Part shown: positions 15,994 to 24,937 of the stretch, piece after piece
Layout of the letters: each line of letters starts with the position of its first letter
Position numbering within the stretch: the first letter of the stretch is position 1
Origin: Lacticaseibacillus daqingensis
GTDB lineage: Bacteria > Bacillota > Bacilli > Lactobacillales > Lactobacillaceae
Reading direction: 5' to 3'
NCBI RefSeq assembly: GCF_003946115.1
Contig: NZ_RHOH01000004.1
Location: forward strand, 124,001-188,000
Length of the DNA stretch: 64,000 nt
Notes under the pieces: generated by a model
Seen by the model: the letters and a program-made list of their open reading frames with translations, nothing else
Databases searched by the model: none
Told to the model about the DNA's origin: nothing
Made by a program: the position numbers and the translations under genes

Positions 15994-16735
15994 TTTTGGC
16001 CAATTAACCGCACAACTAAGCCACCAGCGTCTCCGCCAAGCCGGTCAAGCGCTCGGCCTGTGGGGCCTGACCACAGTGGTGGCCGTGGTGATCGGGTTGC
16101 TCACCCATGGATTGGCGCACACCGACTGGCCGACGACCCTGATTCTCTTTGGCCTTGGCTTTTCTCTTTTCGCCAGCGTGATCCTGATCGTCTGGTTCGC
16201 ACAAGCCACAGAGCGGCTTTGGGGTAGCGCCCAGTACCGCTTGCTGCCGATTGGCAATGGGCGGCTGATCACGGCCAACGGAGTGGCGCTGACGCCGGGC
16301 CTTGTCGCCTATTGGGCAGGGGTCGCCGTGTGCATCACGGTGGCGATTCTCGTGACCGGGACAACGCAATTTCACTTTGACACCACCTGGGCCGACATGG
16401 TCCAGCTCATCGTCCTGTGGGTGGTGCTGCACCTGTTCGTTTGGGCCTTCATCACCATGGTGCACCTCCTCATCAACACGATCCGACTCTTTCTCCCCGA
16501 GAGACAAGGTCGGTGGGTAACGCGTGGCTTGTCGCTGCTGGTGGTCGTGCTCAGCGTCTGGGCCATGAACAGCCTGATCCACCTCCTCAGCGCCCCATTT
16601 GACGGCCTGCTCCTGAGCCCCACGCTTTCAACCAATGCCTCGTATCTCATCGGCACAGGTTGCTACGTGCTCCTGATCGCCTTGATGACCGCGCTGAATG
16701 TGCTTCTTTTGAATCGCTTTGTCGAACCCGCCTGA
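15986..16735 (+). CDS. ABC transporter permease
   Basis: A 249-residue membrane protein with six predicted helices and no other recognisable motif. Its position directly after the ATPase, with overlapping reading frames, identifies it as the permease half of the transporter. The substrate is unknown. Two terminators follow. Confidence 0.85.
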   Translation: MTNFGQLTAQLSHQRLRQAGQALGLWGLTTVVAVVIGLLTHGLAHTDWPTTLILFGLGFSLFASVILIVWFAQATERLWGSAQYRLLPIGNGRLITANGVALTPGLVAYWAGVAVCITVAILVTGTTQFHFDTTWADMVQLIVLWVVLHLFVWAFITMVHLLINTIRLFLPERQGRWVTRGLSLLVVVLSVWAMNSLIHLLSAPFDGLLLSPTLSTNASYLIGTGCYVLLIALMTALNVLLLNRFVEPA

Positions 16736-16773
16736 CATGATTGTCAGCACGTCTAAAGTCACCGGCACCCCTG

Positions 16774-16799
16774 CGCCAGCCCCGTGCTGGCGTTTTTTT
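16774..16799 (+). terminator. Terminator of the ABC operon
   Basis: CGCCAGC and GCTGGCG with a 5-base loop, followed by seven Ts. Confidence 0.93.
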
Positions 16800-16805
16800 A
16801 TTTGA

Positions 16806-16828
16806 GGCGCGCAAAATGCGCGCCTTTT
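16806..16828 (+). terminator. Second hairpin after the ABC operon
   Basis: GGCGCGC, AAAAT, GCGCGCC, then four Ts. It stands just before the pilus operon and may be a back-up terminator or part of that operon's leader. Confidence 0.6.
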
Positions 16829-16876
16829 GCGAATCTATTATGTGTCCCCCACAATCAACGGTTACGGAGGTGCTTC

Positions 16877-19171
16877 ATGCATCGTTTTGTGTCCGCATTC
16901 ACGGCCTTACTTCTGGTGACGGTGCTCGCGCCTTACCCGCGCAGTCAATCCATACAGGCAGCCGCGGTGCCCACCGTGTTCACCCAGGCGCTGCAAGCGC
17001 AGACCGACCCCACGTTACCCTACCTCGTTACCTCACACACCATCAATTATCACTACGGCGCAACGGTCCCAGATGCGCCACCGGTCACGACCTTCTCGTC
17101 GGCCCCGCCCACTTGGCAAAATGCCTACCACGTCTTCAGCGTTGGCGGCGCGCCAGTGGGGTATACCCGCCGGCTGATCACGCGGCAGCTTGGCTCCGTT
17201 TTTGAGGAGGAACTCGACGTGATCGGGGCCCCAACGCGCCCCACCGATCTGGCGCTTGTCCTCGCGGCGCGGGGGAGTGACGCGGCCATCTTTGCCCCAT
17301 TGGTTCAAGCCTTGGCCGCGATGACTCCCGACCAGGACGTACGGGTTGCCTTGATCCACCCGAGTACGGCGACCGAGGCGGTCGTCACCCAGTTTGAGAC
17401 CGGGGTCTTCACCACGCCGGCTGGCCTACTCGCACAGCTGGACCAGGCCTCTTCAGCCACAGCCGATGCTGCCCTAACGCCTGCGATCGCGGTGGCCCAT
17501 CAACTACTCGCCACCGCACGCCCGGATGCGCGCAAGCGGCTGCTGGTGGTGGCGGGCGCTGACGGCGAGGCCACGGCTGGCGATGAGACGGTAACCCCTG
17601 CTACGCTGCCAGACCCATTACGTCAACCAGCGCCATCAGTTCAGTCGGTGACCCCGCTAGTCAGCAGCCTCAGCCCCGCGTTACGGCCGGTCACAACCAG
17701 CTTGACCCTTAGTACGGCACCGCTTCTGCTGCACCAACTGACGACCGCCACCGGCGCGTCGCCACAACCGGTCACGCCAGGTTCACTCGTGACAACGGCG
17801 ACCGAGGCGCTGCGCGATTTGACGGCCAGCCTGGTGGATGCCACCGTGACCGTGACGCTGGCGCCAACGTTCACTCGCGCCAGCATGTCTCAGTCCAGCC
17901 TCCAAGTTGCCGCCACCGGTCAAGTCACAGCCGGTGCGGCAACGCGCCTCACCTCAAGCCCGACCACAGCCGGTCAGATGACGCTCGGTCCCTTCACCCT
18001 GGGGGCCGGGCAAGGTATTCGCCTCACCACTCAGATCGGTTTCACGCCCGCAGCCAACGACCGGACTTTTCGCCTGGTCGGTGACGCGCAGGTCAACACG
18101 CCGGAGGGGGTAACGCTGGCCTTTCCAGAGCCGGCCATTCGCCATCCCTCGCCCAGCCAGCTGATTTTTCAGGTGGTCAGCGATTGGCAAGATGTGGGCA
18201 ATCGGTGGCAAACCCGGCCGGCAACGCTGACCTTCCAGGTTGACCAGCAGGGGCCAGCGGCGGTTTGGCAGCCAGTGCAGACGCTCCCTGCGCCGGCTGG
18301 CGAAAGCGCACCGGTCAACTTAGCCGCATGGGCGGACCTAGAACTGCGTCAGTATCGCGTGCACCTGCCCAATGCACCACCCGGCTACGTCACCACGCCT
18401 GCCAGTGCAGCTGTTTGGTACACCGGCAAAGCGCAGAAGCTGGCCTTCACCCACACCCTACTGACGGTGCCGATCACGCTCACGCGTCAAGGCCCTGCCA
18501 ACCAGACGACGGCAGGCCAGGCGCTCACCTTAACGCGCACCCAGGGTGGACAACCACTGACCCGCACGACGGATGCCAGCGGGCGCGTTGATTTTGGTGA
18601 CGTCCCCTGGGGTGACTACGTGGTGACCGCCCAGCCGGTGACGGGCAGCACCCCGCCCCCACCGCTTCCCCTGCAGGTGATCGCAACCACCACTCAGGCA
18701 CAGCTGGTCGTGCCGCCACCCCTGCTACGCGACACCCTGAAACCCTTCACGCTTCAGCTGATGCTCGCGCAACCCGCCGGCGCGCGCTTTGCCCTCACGA
18801 CGCCCACGACCACCCAACCGCTCACAGAAGCGCCTTTGGATAATGCGCAACCGGGCACTTACACCTTGACAGAACTTGTGCCACCGACTGGTTTTTCACC
18901 GCTTGCCGGTGCATTTACCTTCACGCTTGATGCGCGTGGGGACATCACCGCACTGGCTTATTCCGGTGATGACCTGGCACCTGAAGACTACCGCCTCACA
19001 TCAACGCTGAGCCCAGGCACTGCCGCCAACCAACTGACGTTCACCCTGGCGCAACGGCCCAGCCCCGCCACCACACTGCCTGCAACCGGCAGCCGTGCCT
19101 TATTGTGGCTAGTGGTTGCGACCTGCGCCCTGTTTGGCCTCGCCGTCCTTCACGAAAGGAGTTTATTATGA
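16877..19171 (+). CDS. LPXTG surface protein, vWA-like pilus tip/adhesin
   Basis: A 764-residue cell-wall protein. Signal peptide at residues 1-30 (cleavage near IQAAA). At about 120-225 the pattern TDLALVLAARGSDAAIF...RVALIHPS...RKRLLVVAGADGEA is that of a von Willebrand A domain, but the metal-binding DxSxS is absent. CnaB/SpaA-like beta domains follow at about 530-610 and 640-720, the last with an E-box-like GTYTLTELVPPTGF. The sorting signal LPATG lies near residue 734, then a hydrophobic helix and a very short tail. The ATG follows CGGAGGTGCTTC. Position and domains suggest the pilus tip protein. Its stop overlaps the pilin start as ATGA. Confidence 0.88.
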   Translation: MHRFVSAFTALLLVTVLAPYPRSQSIQAAAVPTVFTQALQAQTDPTLPYLVTSHTINYHYGATVPDAPPVTTFSSAPPTWQNAYHVFSVGGAPVGYTRRLITRQLGSVFEEELDVIGAPTRPTDLALVLAARGSDAAIFAPLVQALAAMTPDQDVRVALIHPSTATEAVVTQFETGVFTTPAGLLAQLDQASSATADAALTPAIAVAHQLLATARPDARKRLLVVAGADGEATAGDETVTPATLPDPLRQPAPSVQSVTPLVSSLSPALRPVTTSLTLSTAPLLLHQLTTATGASPQPVTPGSLVTTATEALRDLTASLVDATVTVTLAPTFTRASMSQSSLQVAATGQVTAGAATRLTSSPTTAGQMTLGPFTLGAGQGIRLTTQIGFTPAANDRTFRLVGDAQVNTPEGVTLAFPEPAIRHPSPSQLIFQVVSDWQDVGNRWQTRPATLTFQVDQQGPAAVWQPVQTLPAPAGESAPVNLAAWADLELRQYRVHLPNAPPGYVTTPASAAVWYTGKAQKLAFTHTLLTVPITLTRQGPANQTTAGQALTLTRTQGGQPLTRTTDASGRVDFGDVPWGDYVVTAQPVTGSTPPPPLPLQVIATTTQAQLVVPPPLLRDTLKPFTLQLMLAQPAGARFALTTPTTTQPLTEAPLDNAQPGTYTLTELVPPTGFSPLAGAFTFTLDARGDITALAYSGDDLAPEDYRLTSTLSPGTAANQLTFTLAQRPSPATTLPATGSRALLWLVVATCALFGLAVLHERSLL

Positions 19172-20604
19172 CAAAATTGCGCTTTGTTTGGTTCCTCCTC
19201 GCCGTTGGCCTCTGCCTCGGTCTGTTGCCCAGTCAGGGGACACAAGCTGACTCGGATACGGTGACGGTGCATTTGCAGCCCAAGCGCGCAGACGACCTGC
19301 CACCGGTGCGTAACACTGGCGACTTGATGCCGACGCTCGCGGCACTGCCCGCGACACCCGCCACCTTCGCGGTTTACGATGTGACCACGGCCTTCAACAC
19401 CCTGAACGCCACCCAGTCCCTCGAAGACGCCGCCACCACTCTGAGCCGCAACTGGGCGGTTCAGCCCGCTGATGCCCCGATCGGCGAAGCGACCACCGAC
19501 GACCAGGGGGTGGCCACCTTTGCCACGCTGCCGGTCAAAACCGGCAGCATCTACCGCGTGTACCTGTTTGCCCAAATCAGCGGGGCCACCGACCTGATGT
19601 GGGCCACCCCGACGATCTTTGCGGTGCCAACGGACGCGAAGCGCCAGGCAAGCTACACGCTTTACCCCAAGGCGAGCGGCCTGACGAACACCCTTCAGCT
19701 GCCGGATCGTCCCTTGCCAGCACTCGGCAGTGTGCTCAGCCTACCAGGCGGCCAGCCGCTCCAGGGCCGGCTGCGGTTCACCCTGCCCGCCACGCTCGCC
19801 GCGGAAATGGGCAACAGCACGCTTGCCCCCACGCAGCTACACCTGCAACTCACCAGCACCAGTGGCTTGGCGCTCGCGTATGACCAGCTCACGCTGACGG
19901 CAGATGACCAGCGCCTGCCCGGCGACTGGGCGCAATGGGTTCAAGCCAGCGCGCACCGGCTAACCCTGCTCGTTTCACCGCAGACCACACCGGAAGCGTT
20001 CGCGGCGCTGGCGGCCCACGCCGGCCAGCCGGTCACCTTAGCTTACACCGCGCACGTGCAAGCTGGCGCCACCCCGTTTGCCGATCAAAGCACGACCGCC
20101 ACGCTGACGGTGACCCAGGCTGAGGCCACGCGCACCCTTGAAACGTCAAGCAACGCCATTGAAACCGGCGCCACCCATGTGGTCCTCACTGACGCATTCA
20201 CGCACCAGCCGCTCAGCGGGGCAAGTTTTTTGCTCCACCGCGCCGATGGGACCCTGGCACAGCAGACTGAGACAGGGTTCACCTGGGTGACCGATGCCGC
20301 TCAGGCCGCGGTGCTCCCTGTCACTGCCGATGGCCTGACCCTCACCGACCTAGCCGCCGGCGACTACACCCTCGAAGAAGTGGCCGCCCCCCTTGGTCAC
20401 GAAATCACTCAGGCTCACACGCCCTTTACCATCGCACCGGGCGCCATTGGCACCGGCCCGGTGCTGACGACCACCATCACGCACGCCCCTGACACCGGCC
20501 TGCTCCCGGCAACCGGCAGTATTGCCGCTGGACTGCTTTTGCTCTTAGGCCTCAGCGCCAGCGGCAGTGGCCTCCTGCGCGTCTGGCGGCGGCGCCAGGC
20601 ATGA
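19168..20604 (+). CDS. LPXTG backbone pilin
   Basis: A 478-residue precursor: signal peptide 1-27, an N-terminal pilin domain, a pilin-motif-like YTLYPKAS near residue 163 (its Lys would be the cross-linking residue), an isopeptide domain, a CnaB/SpaA domain with the E-box DYTLEEVAAPLGHE near residue 400, and LPATG near 446 followed by a membrane helix and RRRQA. It is coupled by ATGA overlaps to the tip gene upstream and the sortase downstream. This looks like the major subunit polymerised by the adjacent class C sortase. Confidence 0.9.
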   Translation: MTKLRFVWFLLAVGLCLGLLPSQGTQADSDTVTVHLQPKRADDLPPVRNTGDLMPTLAALPATPATFAVYDVTTAFNTLNATQSLEDAATTLSRNWAVQPADAPIGEATTDDQGVATFATLPVKTGSIYRVYLFAQISGATDLMWATPTIFAVPTDAKRQASYTLYPKASGLTNTLQLPDRPLPALGSVLSLPGGQPLQGRLRFTLPATLAAEMGNSTLAPTQLHLQLTSTSGLALAYDQLTLTADDQRLPGDWAQWVQASAHRLTLLVSPQTTPEAFAALAAHAGQPVTLAYTAHVQAGATPFADQSTTATLTVTQAEATRTLETSSNAIETGATHVVLTDAFTHQPLSGASFLLHRADGTLAQQTETGFTWVTDAAQAAVLPVTADGLTLTDLAAGDYTLEEVAAPLGHEITQAHTPFTIAPGAIGTGPVLTTTITHAPDTGLLPATGSIAAGLLLLLGLSASGSGLLRVWRRRQA

Positions 20605-21398
20605 GTCGCCGCCGCGATTGGCTCACCTGGGGGCTCATCGGCATCGGCGTGCTCCTATTGAGCTACCCCCTCATCGCCCGCCCCTTGAATGCGCGCCTGA
20701 CCAGCTGGCGACTCGCCCAGGCCACCCACCAGCTGCAGCAAAATGCGCAAGCCGCGCGGACCGCAGAAGCGGCCGAAAATGCGCGGCTTGCGCAAAACGG
20801 CCTGTTGCCCAATGCCCCCGATTTCATCGCGTCGGCCACCCAGGACACTGACCTCGCCAGCCATCTGATTGGGGTCGTCATGATCCCCAAACTGACGCTA
20901 CAAGTCCCGCTGTACGATCAGACCAGTGCCGCGGCTCTGGCCCGCGGCGTCGGAGTGGTGCCCGGGACCAGCTTTCCACTGGGTGGGGCCAGTCGCCACA
21001 GCGTGATCGCCGGGCATAACGGCCTCGTCAACCAGGTGCTGTTCACCCACTTGGACCAGCTCAAGCGCGGTGACCGTTTCAGCATCACCGTTGGGGCCAC
21101 CACGCGCGTCTACCAGGTTGAGCGCATTCGCACGGTGTTGCCGGCGCAAGCTGATGCACTGACCCTTGAGCCAGGGCGCGACTTGGTGACGCTACTGACG
21201 TGCACGCCCTTCATGGTGAATGACCACCGCCTGTTGGTCACCGGCCACCGCGTGCCACTCACCACAGCCGAAAAGCAAGCCAATGCAGCCGTTCCCGAGC
21301 GCCAAAGCCAGCGGGTGTGGCTGATCGGGGCCGCTGCAGCCGTCCTCCTGCTACTCGGGAGCTGGCGCGCACGCTGGCGCTACCGTAACCGCAGCTGA
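20601..21398 (+). CDS. srtC: Class C (pilus) sortase
   Basis: Polymerises the two upstream LPATG proteins. The 265-residue enzyme has an N-terminal helix (residues 9-27), the catalytic histidine in VIAGHNG, the cysteine in TLLTCTPF and the arginine in DHRLLVTGHR, and a C-terminal membrane helix, the topology of class C enzymes. NAPDF may be part of the lid. It starts by ATGA overlap with the pilin gene. Its 3' end overlaps the convergent glycosyltransferase gene by 19 bp. Confidence 0.95.
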   Translation: MSRRRDWLTWGLIGIGVLLLSYPLIARPLNARLTSWRLAQATHQLQQNAQAARTAEAAENARLAQNGLLPNAPDFIASATQDTDLASHLIGVVMIPKLTLQVPLYDQTSAAALARGVGVVPGTSFPLGGASRHSVIAGHNGLVNQVLFTHLDQLKRGDRFSITVGATTRVYQVERIRTVLPAQADALTLEPGRDLVTLLTCTPFMVNDHRLLVTGHRVPLTTAEKQANAAVPERQSQRVWLIGAAAAVLLLLGSWRARWRYRNRS

Positions 21399-22081
21399 CG
21401 GATCCGGGCAAACACTGCGTCTTCCGTGCGCCGCGCCTGCCAGCCAGCCGTGTGGATCGTGCTGTTCGGCCGATTACGCTTTTCGTAGAGCAAGCCCGGC
21501 CAGTACGCGTAACGGCCCGCGTTTTGCGCAACGAAGCTAGCGGTGAACCAGTAGTCTTCGGCGATTGACAGGGTCTCATCGAACCGCAACCCACCGATCG
21601 CCGACCGCAAAAACGCTTTATTCCAAACGTAGCCGCCGACCGCCGTGCCGTGATGCGTCACTTGATCAAACATGGCGGCCTGGTCTAACTGCTGCCACCC
21701 GGTTTCGTGCGCCGGCAACGCGCGAAACCACCGGTAGCCGACGCTGACCGCAACTACCCCCGGCGTGAACCCCGCCAGCAGTGTCGCGGCAAACGTTGGC
21801 GCGATAACATCATCGCCATCAACGAACGCAAGCGCATCCCCAGTGGCGTGCGCCAGCCCATAATTACGCGCGGCCGACACCCCGCGGTGCTGCGCAAACC
21901 CGTGAAAATGGGTCGCGGCGTGCTGGTGGGCGTACGTCGCCGCCAATTCGGCCGTGCCGTCAGTGGAACCATCATCGATCAACCAAAGCTCATGGGTCAC
22001 CGTCTGTTTCGACAGCGCGGCCAGCATCCCCGCAAAGTACGGCCCAAGCTGATACGTCGGCACAATAATTGAAAGTAACAT
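21380..22081 (-). CDS. GT2 family glycosyltransferase
   Basis: A GT-A fold transferase of 233 residues: SIIVPTYQLGPYF at the start, the nucleotide-sugar motif LIDDGSTDGT, the DxD-type FVDGDD and the acceptor-side EDYWF. No membrane helix. The start is the ATG after GGGGGATCGAG; the open frame extends upstream without a plausible ribosome binding site. The sugar and acceptor are unknown; it could glycosylate surface proteins such as the pili or a wall polymer. It is a single gene convergent with srtC. Confidence 0.9.
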   Translation of the reverse strand: MLLSIIVPTYQLGPYFAGMLAALSKQTVTHELWLIDDGSTDGTAELAATYAHQHAATHFHGFAQHRGVSAARNYGLAHATGDALAFVDGDDVIAPTFAATLLAGFTPGVVAVSVGYRWFRALPAHETGWQQLDQAAMFDQVTHHGTAVGGYVWNKAFLRSAIGGLRFDETLSIAEDYWFTASFVAQNAGRYAYWPGLLYEKRNRPNSTIHTAGWQARRTEDAVFARIRQLRLR

Positions 22082-22187
22082 CTCGATCCCCCATTTTTCT
22101 GAAAACCTCTGGCCTTCCCCACCGCAAGCAGGTAAACTAATCATGATGATAATATTTGCAAGTCGATACTTGCAGTGGGAGGCAATC

Positions 22188-22616
22188 ATGACTGAAGAAC
22201 GTACCTTGATCTTGGTAAAACCAGACGGCGTCACGGCCGGCCACGTCGGCGAAGTCCTGACCCGCCTCGAACGGCGGCGCTTTACGCTCAAAGCGCTCAA
22301 GGTGGTCCAGGCCACGGGCCAGCAGCTTGCGGCCCATTACGCCCAATTGGTGGACGAACCCTACTACCCTGGCATTGAGCGCTACATGGTGGCCAGTCCA
22401 CTGGTGGCGATCGTGGCAACAGGCACCGATGTCGTCGAGAGTGTCCGCAAGATGACCGGCCCGACCAAGCCGGAGGACGCCGCCCCGGGCACGATTCGCG
22501 GCGACTTCGGCCGCGCCTGGGGCCCCGGTCCGATCCAAAACGTGGTGCACAGCTCCGATTCCGTGGCCAGCGCCGAGCGCGAGATCACCATCTGGTTCCC
22601 TGAGCTCGCCGATTGA
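22188..22616 (+). CDS. ndk: Nucleoside diphosphate kinase
   Basis: Balances nucleoside triphosphates by phosphohistidine transfer. The 142-residue protein has TLILVKPDGV at the N-terminus, the RNRPG-equivalent region GTIRGDFG and the active-site histidine in NVVHSSDS. The start is the ATG after GGGAGGCAATC. A GATAATATT element about 35 bp upstream could be the -10. The gene stands alone. Confidence 0.96.
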   Translation: MTEERTLILVKPDGVTAGHVGEVLTRLERRRFTLKALKVVQATGQQLAAHYAQLVDEPYYPGIERYMVASPLVAIVATGTDVVESVRKMTGPTKPEDAAPGTIRGDFGRAWGPGPIQNVVHSSDSVASAEREITIWFPELAD

Positions 22617-22911
22617 CCTGACGCAAAAAAAGTATGCGATTTCACTAGACGGGTAACCGCATTCATGATACGATACACGATGTCTTGTGTTATCCGTGCT
22701 AACGATCTCGCTTTGACAGACAACAATCACGCGCTTCTCGATTCAGGGTCGAGAGGCGCGTTTTTTTGTTTTTCAGCGCCAAGCAACGCGCACACCACGC
22801 GCCGAACCAGGGTCAGTGTCGCCCCTTTTGCGCCTAAATGCACGTCATTTGGCTCGCATGACGCGCCAGTTGCGCGTATACTCACAGCAAACACCAAAGG
22901 AGCTGAGTCAC
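22617..22911 (+). other. Gap after ndk with a strong terminator
   Basis: No coding gene is visible. A hairpin CGCGCTTCTCGA/TCGAGAGGCGCG followed by seven Ts stands at 22730-22767, 114 bp after ndk, so either ndk has a long 3' tail or a small RNA ends here. A -10-like TACGAT with a weak -35 lies near 22650-22680. Confidence 0.5.
22730..22767 (+). terminator. Rho-independent terminator
   Basis: A 12-bp stem with one mismatch, a 7-base loop and seven Ts. Confidence 0.9.
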
Positions 22912-23250
22912 TTGCATGAGATTCCGAACACGATGGCCGAGGTCAACGCGCTGGTCGCCAAAGCAGCCGCCAATGGCACCCCGACTGATGAGACCACGGT
23001 GATCACCACGGGCCTTCAAAACTGGATTCAGGAACTGCTGGACGAAGGGTTTGAAGGAGGCTACCTAACCGCCCGCTTCAGCCCGGCTGGGCTCGTCATC
23101 ACCGGCATCACCGGCGCGGTGACTTACGCCGACGCCAGCTTCACGAGCCCGGCGTGGGTCACCCGCTTCCAAACGGACCCGCACGGCACGCAGATGGCGC
23201 TTCAGACGCACTTGCGGCGGCTGATCGACGCGCACCAGATCACCTTTTAG
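22912..23250 (+). CDS. Hypothetical protein
   Basis: I do not recognise this 112-residue protein. It has no signal peptide or membrane helix. The N-terminal half is helical and acidic (MAEVNALVAKAAANG, LQNWIQELLDEGFEGG); the second half alternates beta-like segments (GLVITGITGAVTYADASF) and ends in a helix. The start is taken as TTG because AAAGGAG lies 9-10 bases upstream; an in-frame ATG seven codons later has no ribosome binding site. TATACT about 35 bp upstream may be the -10. Confidence 0.65.
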   Translation: MHEIPNTMAEVNALVAKAAANGTPTDETTVITTGLQNWIQELLDEGFEGGYLTARFSPAGLVITGITGAVTYADASFTSPAWVTRFQTDPHGTQMALQTHLRRLIDAHQITF

Positions 23251-23315
23251 GAGTCGAGTTACTCGCCTTTTAGCCGACTGCCCGCTAGACTGAAGGCATT
23301 CTAGGAGGCGATAGC

Positions 23316-23933
23316 ATGACCAGTTTACCAAGACGTGACCCCGTAGCCGATGCCCTGATGACCCCTGAAAACAGTGCGCTTCTCGTGATCGACTACCAGC
23401 CAACTCAGATCGCATCGATCCAATCCATCACGCATCCCTTGCTGGTTCAAAACGTAGGTATGACGATTCAACTTGCCAAGGCCTATCATGTGCCCATCAT
23501 CTTATCAACCGTGAATGTGACCACCGGCCGCAACAAGGACACGATTGCGCCGCTCAAGCAGCTGCTGGGAGACACCCCCAGTTTGGACCGCACCAGTATC
23601 AATGCCTGGGAGGACGCGGAATTTCGCGCCGCCGTTCAGGCCACCGGCCGCACCCACTTGGTGATAGCCGCGCTGTGGACCGAGGCGTGTCTGACGTTTC
23701 CGGCCTTGGACGCGTTGCGTGAGCAGTACCACGTCCACCCCGTGGTCGATGCGGTGGGCGGCACCAGCACGATCGCGCACGAAACCGCACTGGCGCGCAT
23801 TGCCCAGGCCGGCGGCGAACTGACTACGAATGCCCAGTTGGCCTGTGAGTGGCAGCGCGACTGGAACCGCGGCGAGTTCGTGCCGCAATTTGTCGATCTG
23901 CTGTTGCAGCACGGGCAGTTCGTCAACTACTGA
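23316..23933 (+). CDS. Isochorismatase-family cysteine hydrolase (YcaC-like)
   Basis: A 205-residue hydrolase. The aspartate of the D-K-C triad is in LLVIDYQPTQ, and the nucleophilic cysteine is in ALWTEACLTFPAL; VVDAVGGTS is also typical of the YcaC group, whose substrates are mostly unknown. The ATG has TAGGAGGCGATAGC upstream. It has a clear terminator and is monocistronic. Confidence 0.9.
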   Translation: MTSLPRRDPVADALMTPENSALLVIDYQPTQIASIQSITHPLLVQNVGMTIQLAKAYHVPIILSTVNVTTGRNKDTIAPLKQLLGDTPSLDRTSINAWEDAEFRAAVQATGRTHLVIAALWTEACLTFPALDALREQYHVHPVVDAVGGTSTIAHETALARIAQAGGELTTNAQLACEWQRDWNRGEFVPQFVDLLLQHGQFVNY

Positions 23934-23944
23934 TCACAGCACGC

Positions 23945-23985
23945 CAAAAGCGGTCTCAGGCAACTGCCCGGGACCGCTTTTTTTG
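23945..23985 (+). terminator. Terminator of the YcaC-like gene
   Basis: AAAAGCGGTCTC pairs with GGGACCGCTTTT across an 11-base loop, ending in a run of Ts. Confidence 0.9.
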
Positions 23986-23996
23986 CGCGCTGTTCA

Positions 23997-24025
23997 TTGC
24001 GTCGCATGACCGAGGCGCGTACAAT
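23997..24025 (+). promoter_or_regulatory. Promoter of the TMEM175-like gene
   Basis: TTGCGT, 17 bases, TACAAT; 24 bp before the start codon. Confidence 0.7.
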
Positions 24026-24049
24026 ACGGGCAATGATTGGAGGATCCTC

Positions 24050-24937
24050 ATGCAAAAACTCAAAGCGCGCCTTGACGCCTTCACCGACGCGATCATCGCC
24101 ATTATCATTACCATCATGGTGCTGAACATCCCACCGGTGCTTCACGACAGTGTCGCCAACTACCTAACGCTGGGCAAAAGTGTTGGCATCTACCTGATTT
24201 CGTTTATTTTCATCGCCAACATCTGGTATCAGCACGCCACCGTGCTCGGCGAAATCGACACCATCACCTACCGGATCCTGCTGCTCGACCTGCTGTTTCT
24301 CGCCCCGTTGGCCCTGATGCCTTTGATGACCGACATCATGGCCGTCAACACCACGCGCTGGTCGGTGCTGCTTTACGGCCTAGTGCAGCTCGTGGTCAAC
24401 TTGCTGTTTCGCGTACTGACACGCGCGGTGCTGCACTTTGAGTACACCGACCGGCAGGAGATGAAGCAGGTCTACACCAAAGTGTACGGCAACTACAACC
24501 TGATCCTCGACTTTTTGAGCCTGATCGCACTGGCTGTGGCGCTGGTGTGGCCCACGGTGGCGCTGCTGTTCTACCTCGCCTACCCTGGGCTGATGTTCGT
24601 TCTCAGCGCAGAGTCGCGCCAAGAAGTCTCGGACGCCACCGCACTGTCCACCACCCAGCAGCAGGACTACGCCGCCTTGTCGGCTACCGAACGCCGCAAT
24701 TTTCGCAAGGCGCAAGCCGCGAGTCACCGGCAAGCCCTGGCCAATCAGGCCGCCCAGCCGACCGACCCCGCGCAGCCAACCCGCCCGATGCCAACCGCCT
24801 GGGCCCAATGGCTCGACCAAAACGTCGACCCGCGGCGTAACGCCATGGTGCGGGCACGGTATGCACAGGCCACCCCTGAGGAGCAAGCCCGCCTGGCCCA
24901 TTGGGTTGACGTGCACAAACGCCGCCGCTCAAAGTAA
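24050..24937 (+). CDS. TMEM175 (DUF1211) family potassium channel-like protein
   Basis: A 295-residue membrane protein. The first helix carries the family filter motif as RLDAFTDAIIAIIITIMVL (FTD for FSD), and about six helices follow up to residue 190, as in bacterial TMEM175 subunits that assemble as tetramers. The last 100 residues are hydrophilic and Ala/Gln-rich, longer than usual. The ATG follows GGAGGATCCTC. It ends with an 8-bp convergent overlap with the DUF1054 gene. Confidence 0.87.
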   Translation: MQKLKARLDAFTDAIIAIIITIMVLNIPPVLHDSVANYLTLGKSVGIYLISFIFIANIWYQHATVLGEIDTITYRILLLDLLFLAPLALMPLMTDIMAVNTTRWSVLLYGLVQLVVNLLFRVLTRAVLHFEYTDRQEMKQVYTKVYGNYNLILDFLSLIALAVALVWPTVALLFYLAYPGLMFVLSAESRQEVSDATALSTTQQQDYAALSATERRNFRKAQAASHRQALANQAAQPTDPAQPTRPMPTAWAQWLDQNVDPRRNAMVRARYAQATPEEQARLAHWVDVHKRRRSK

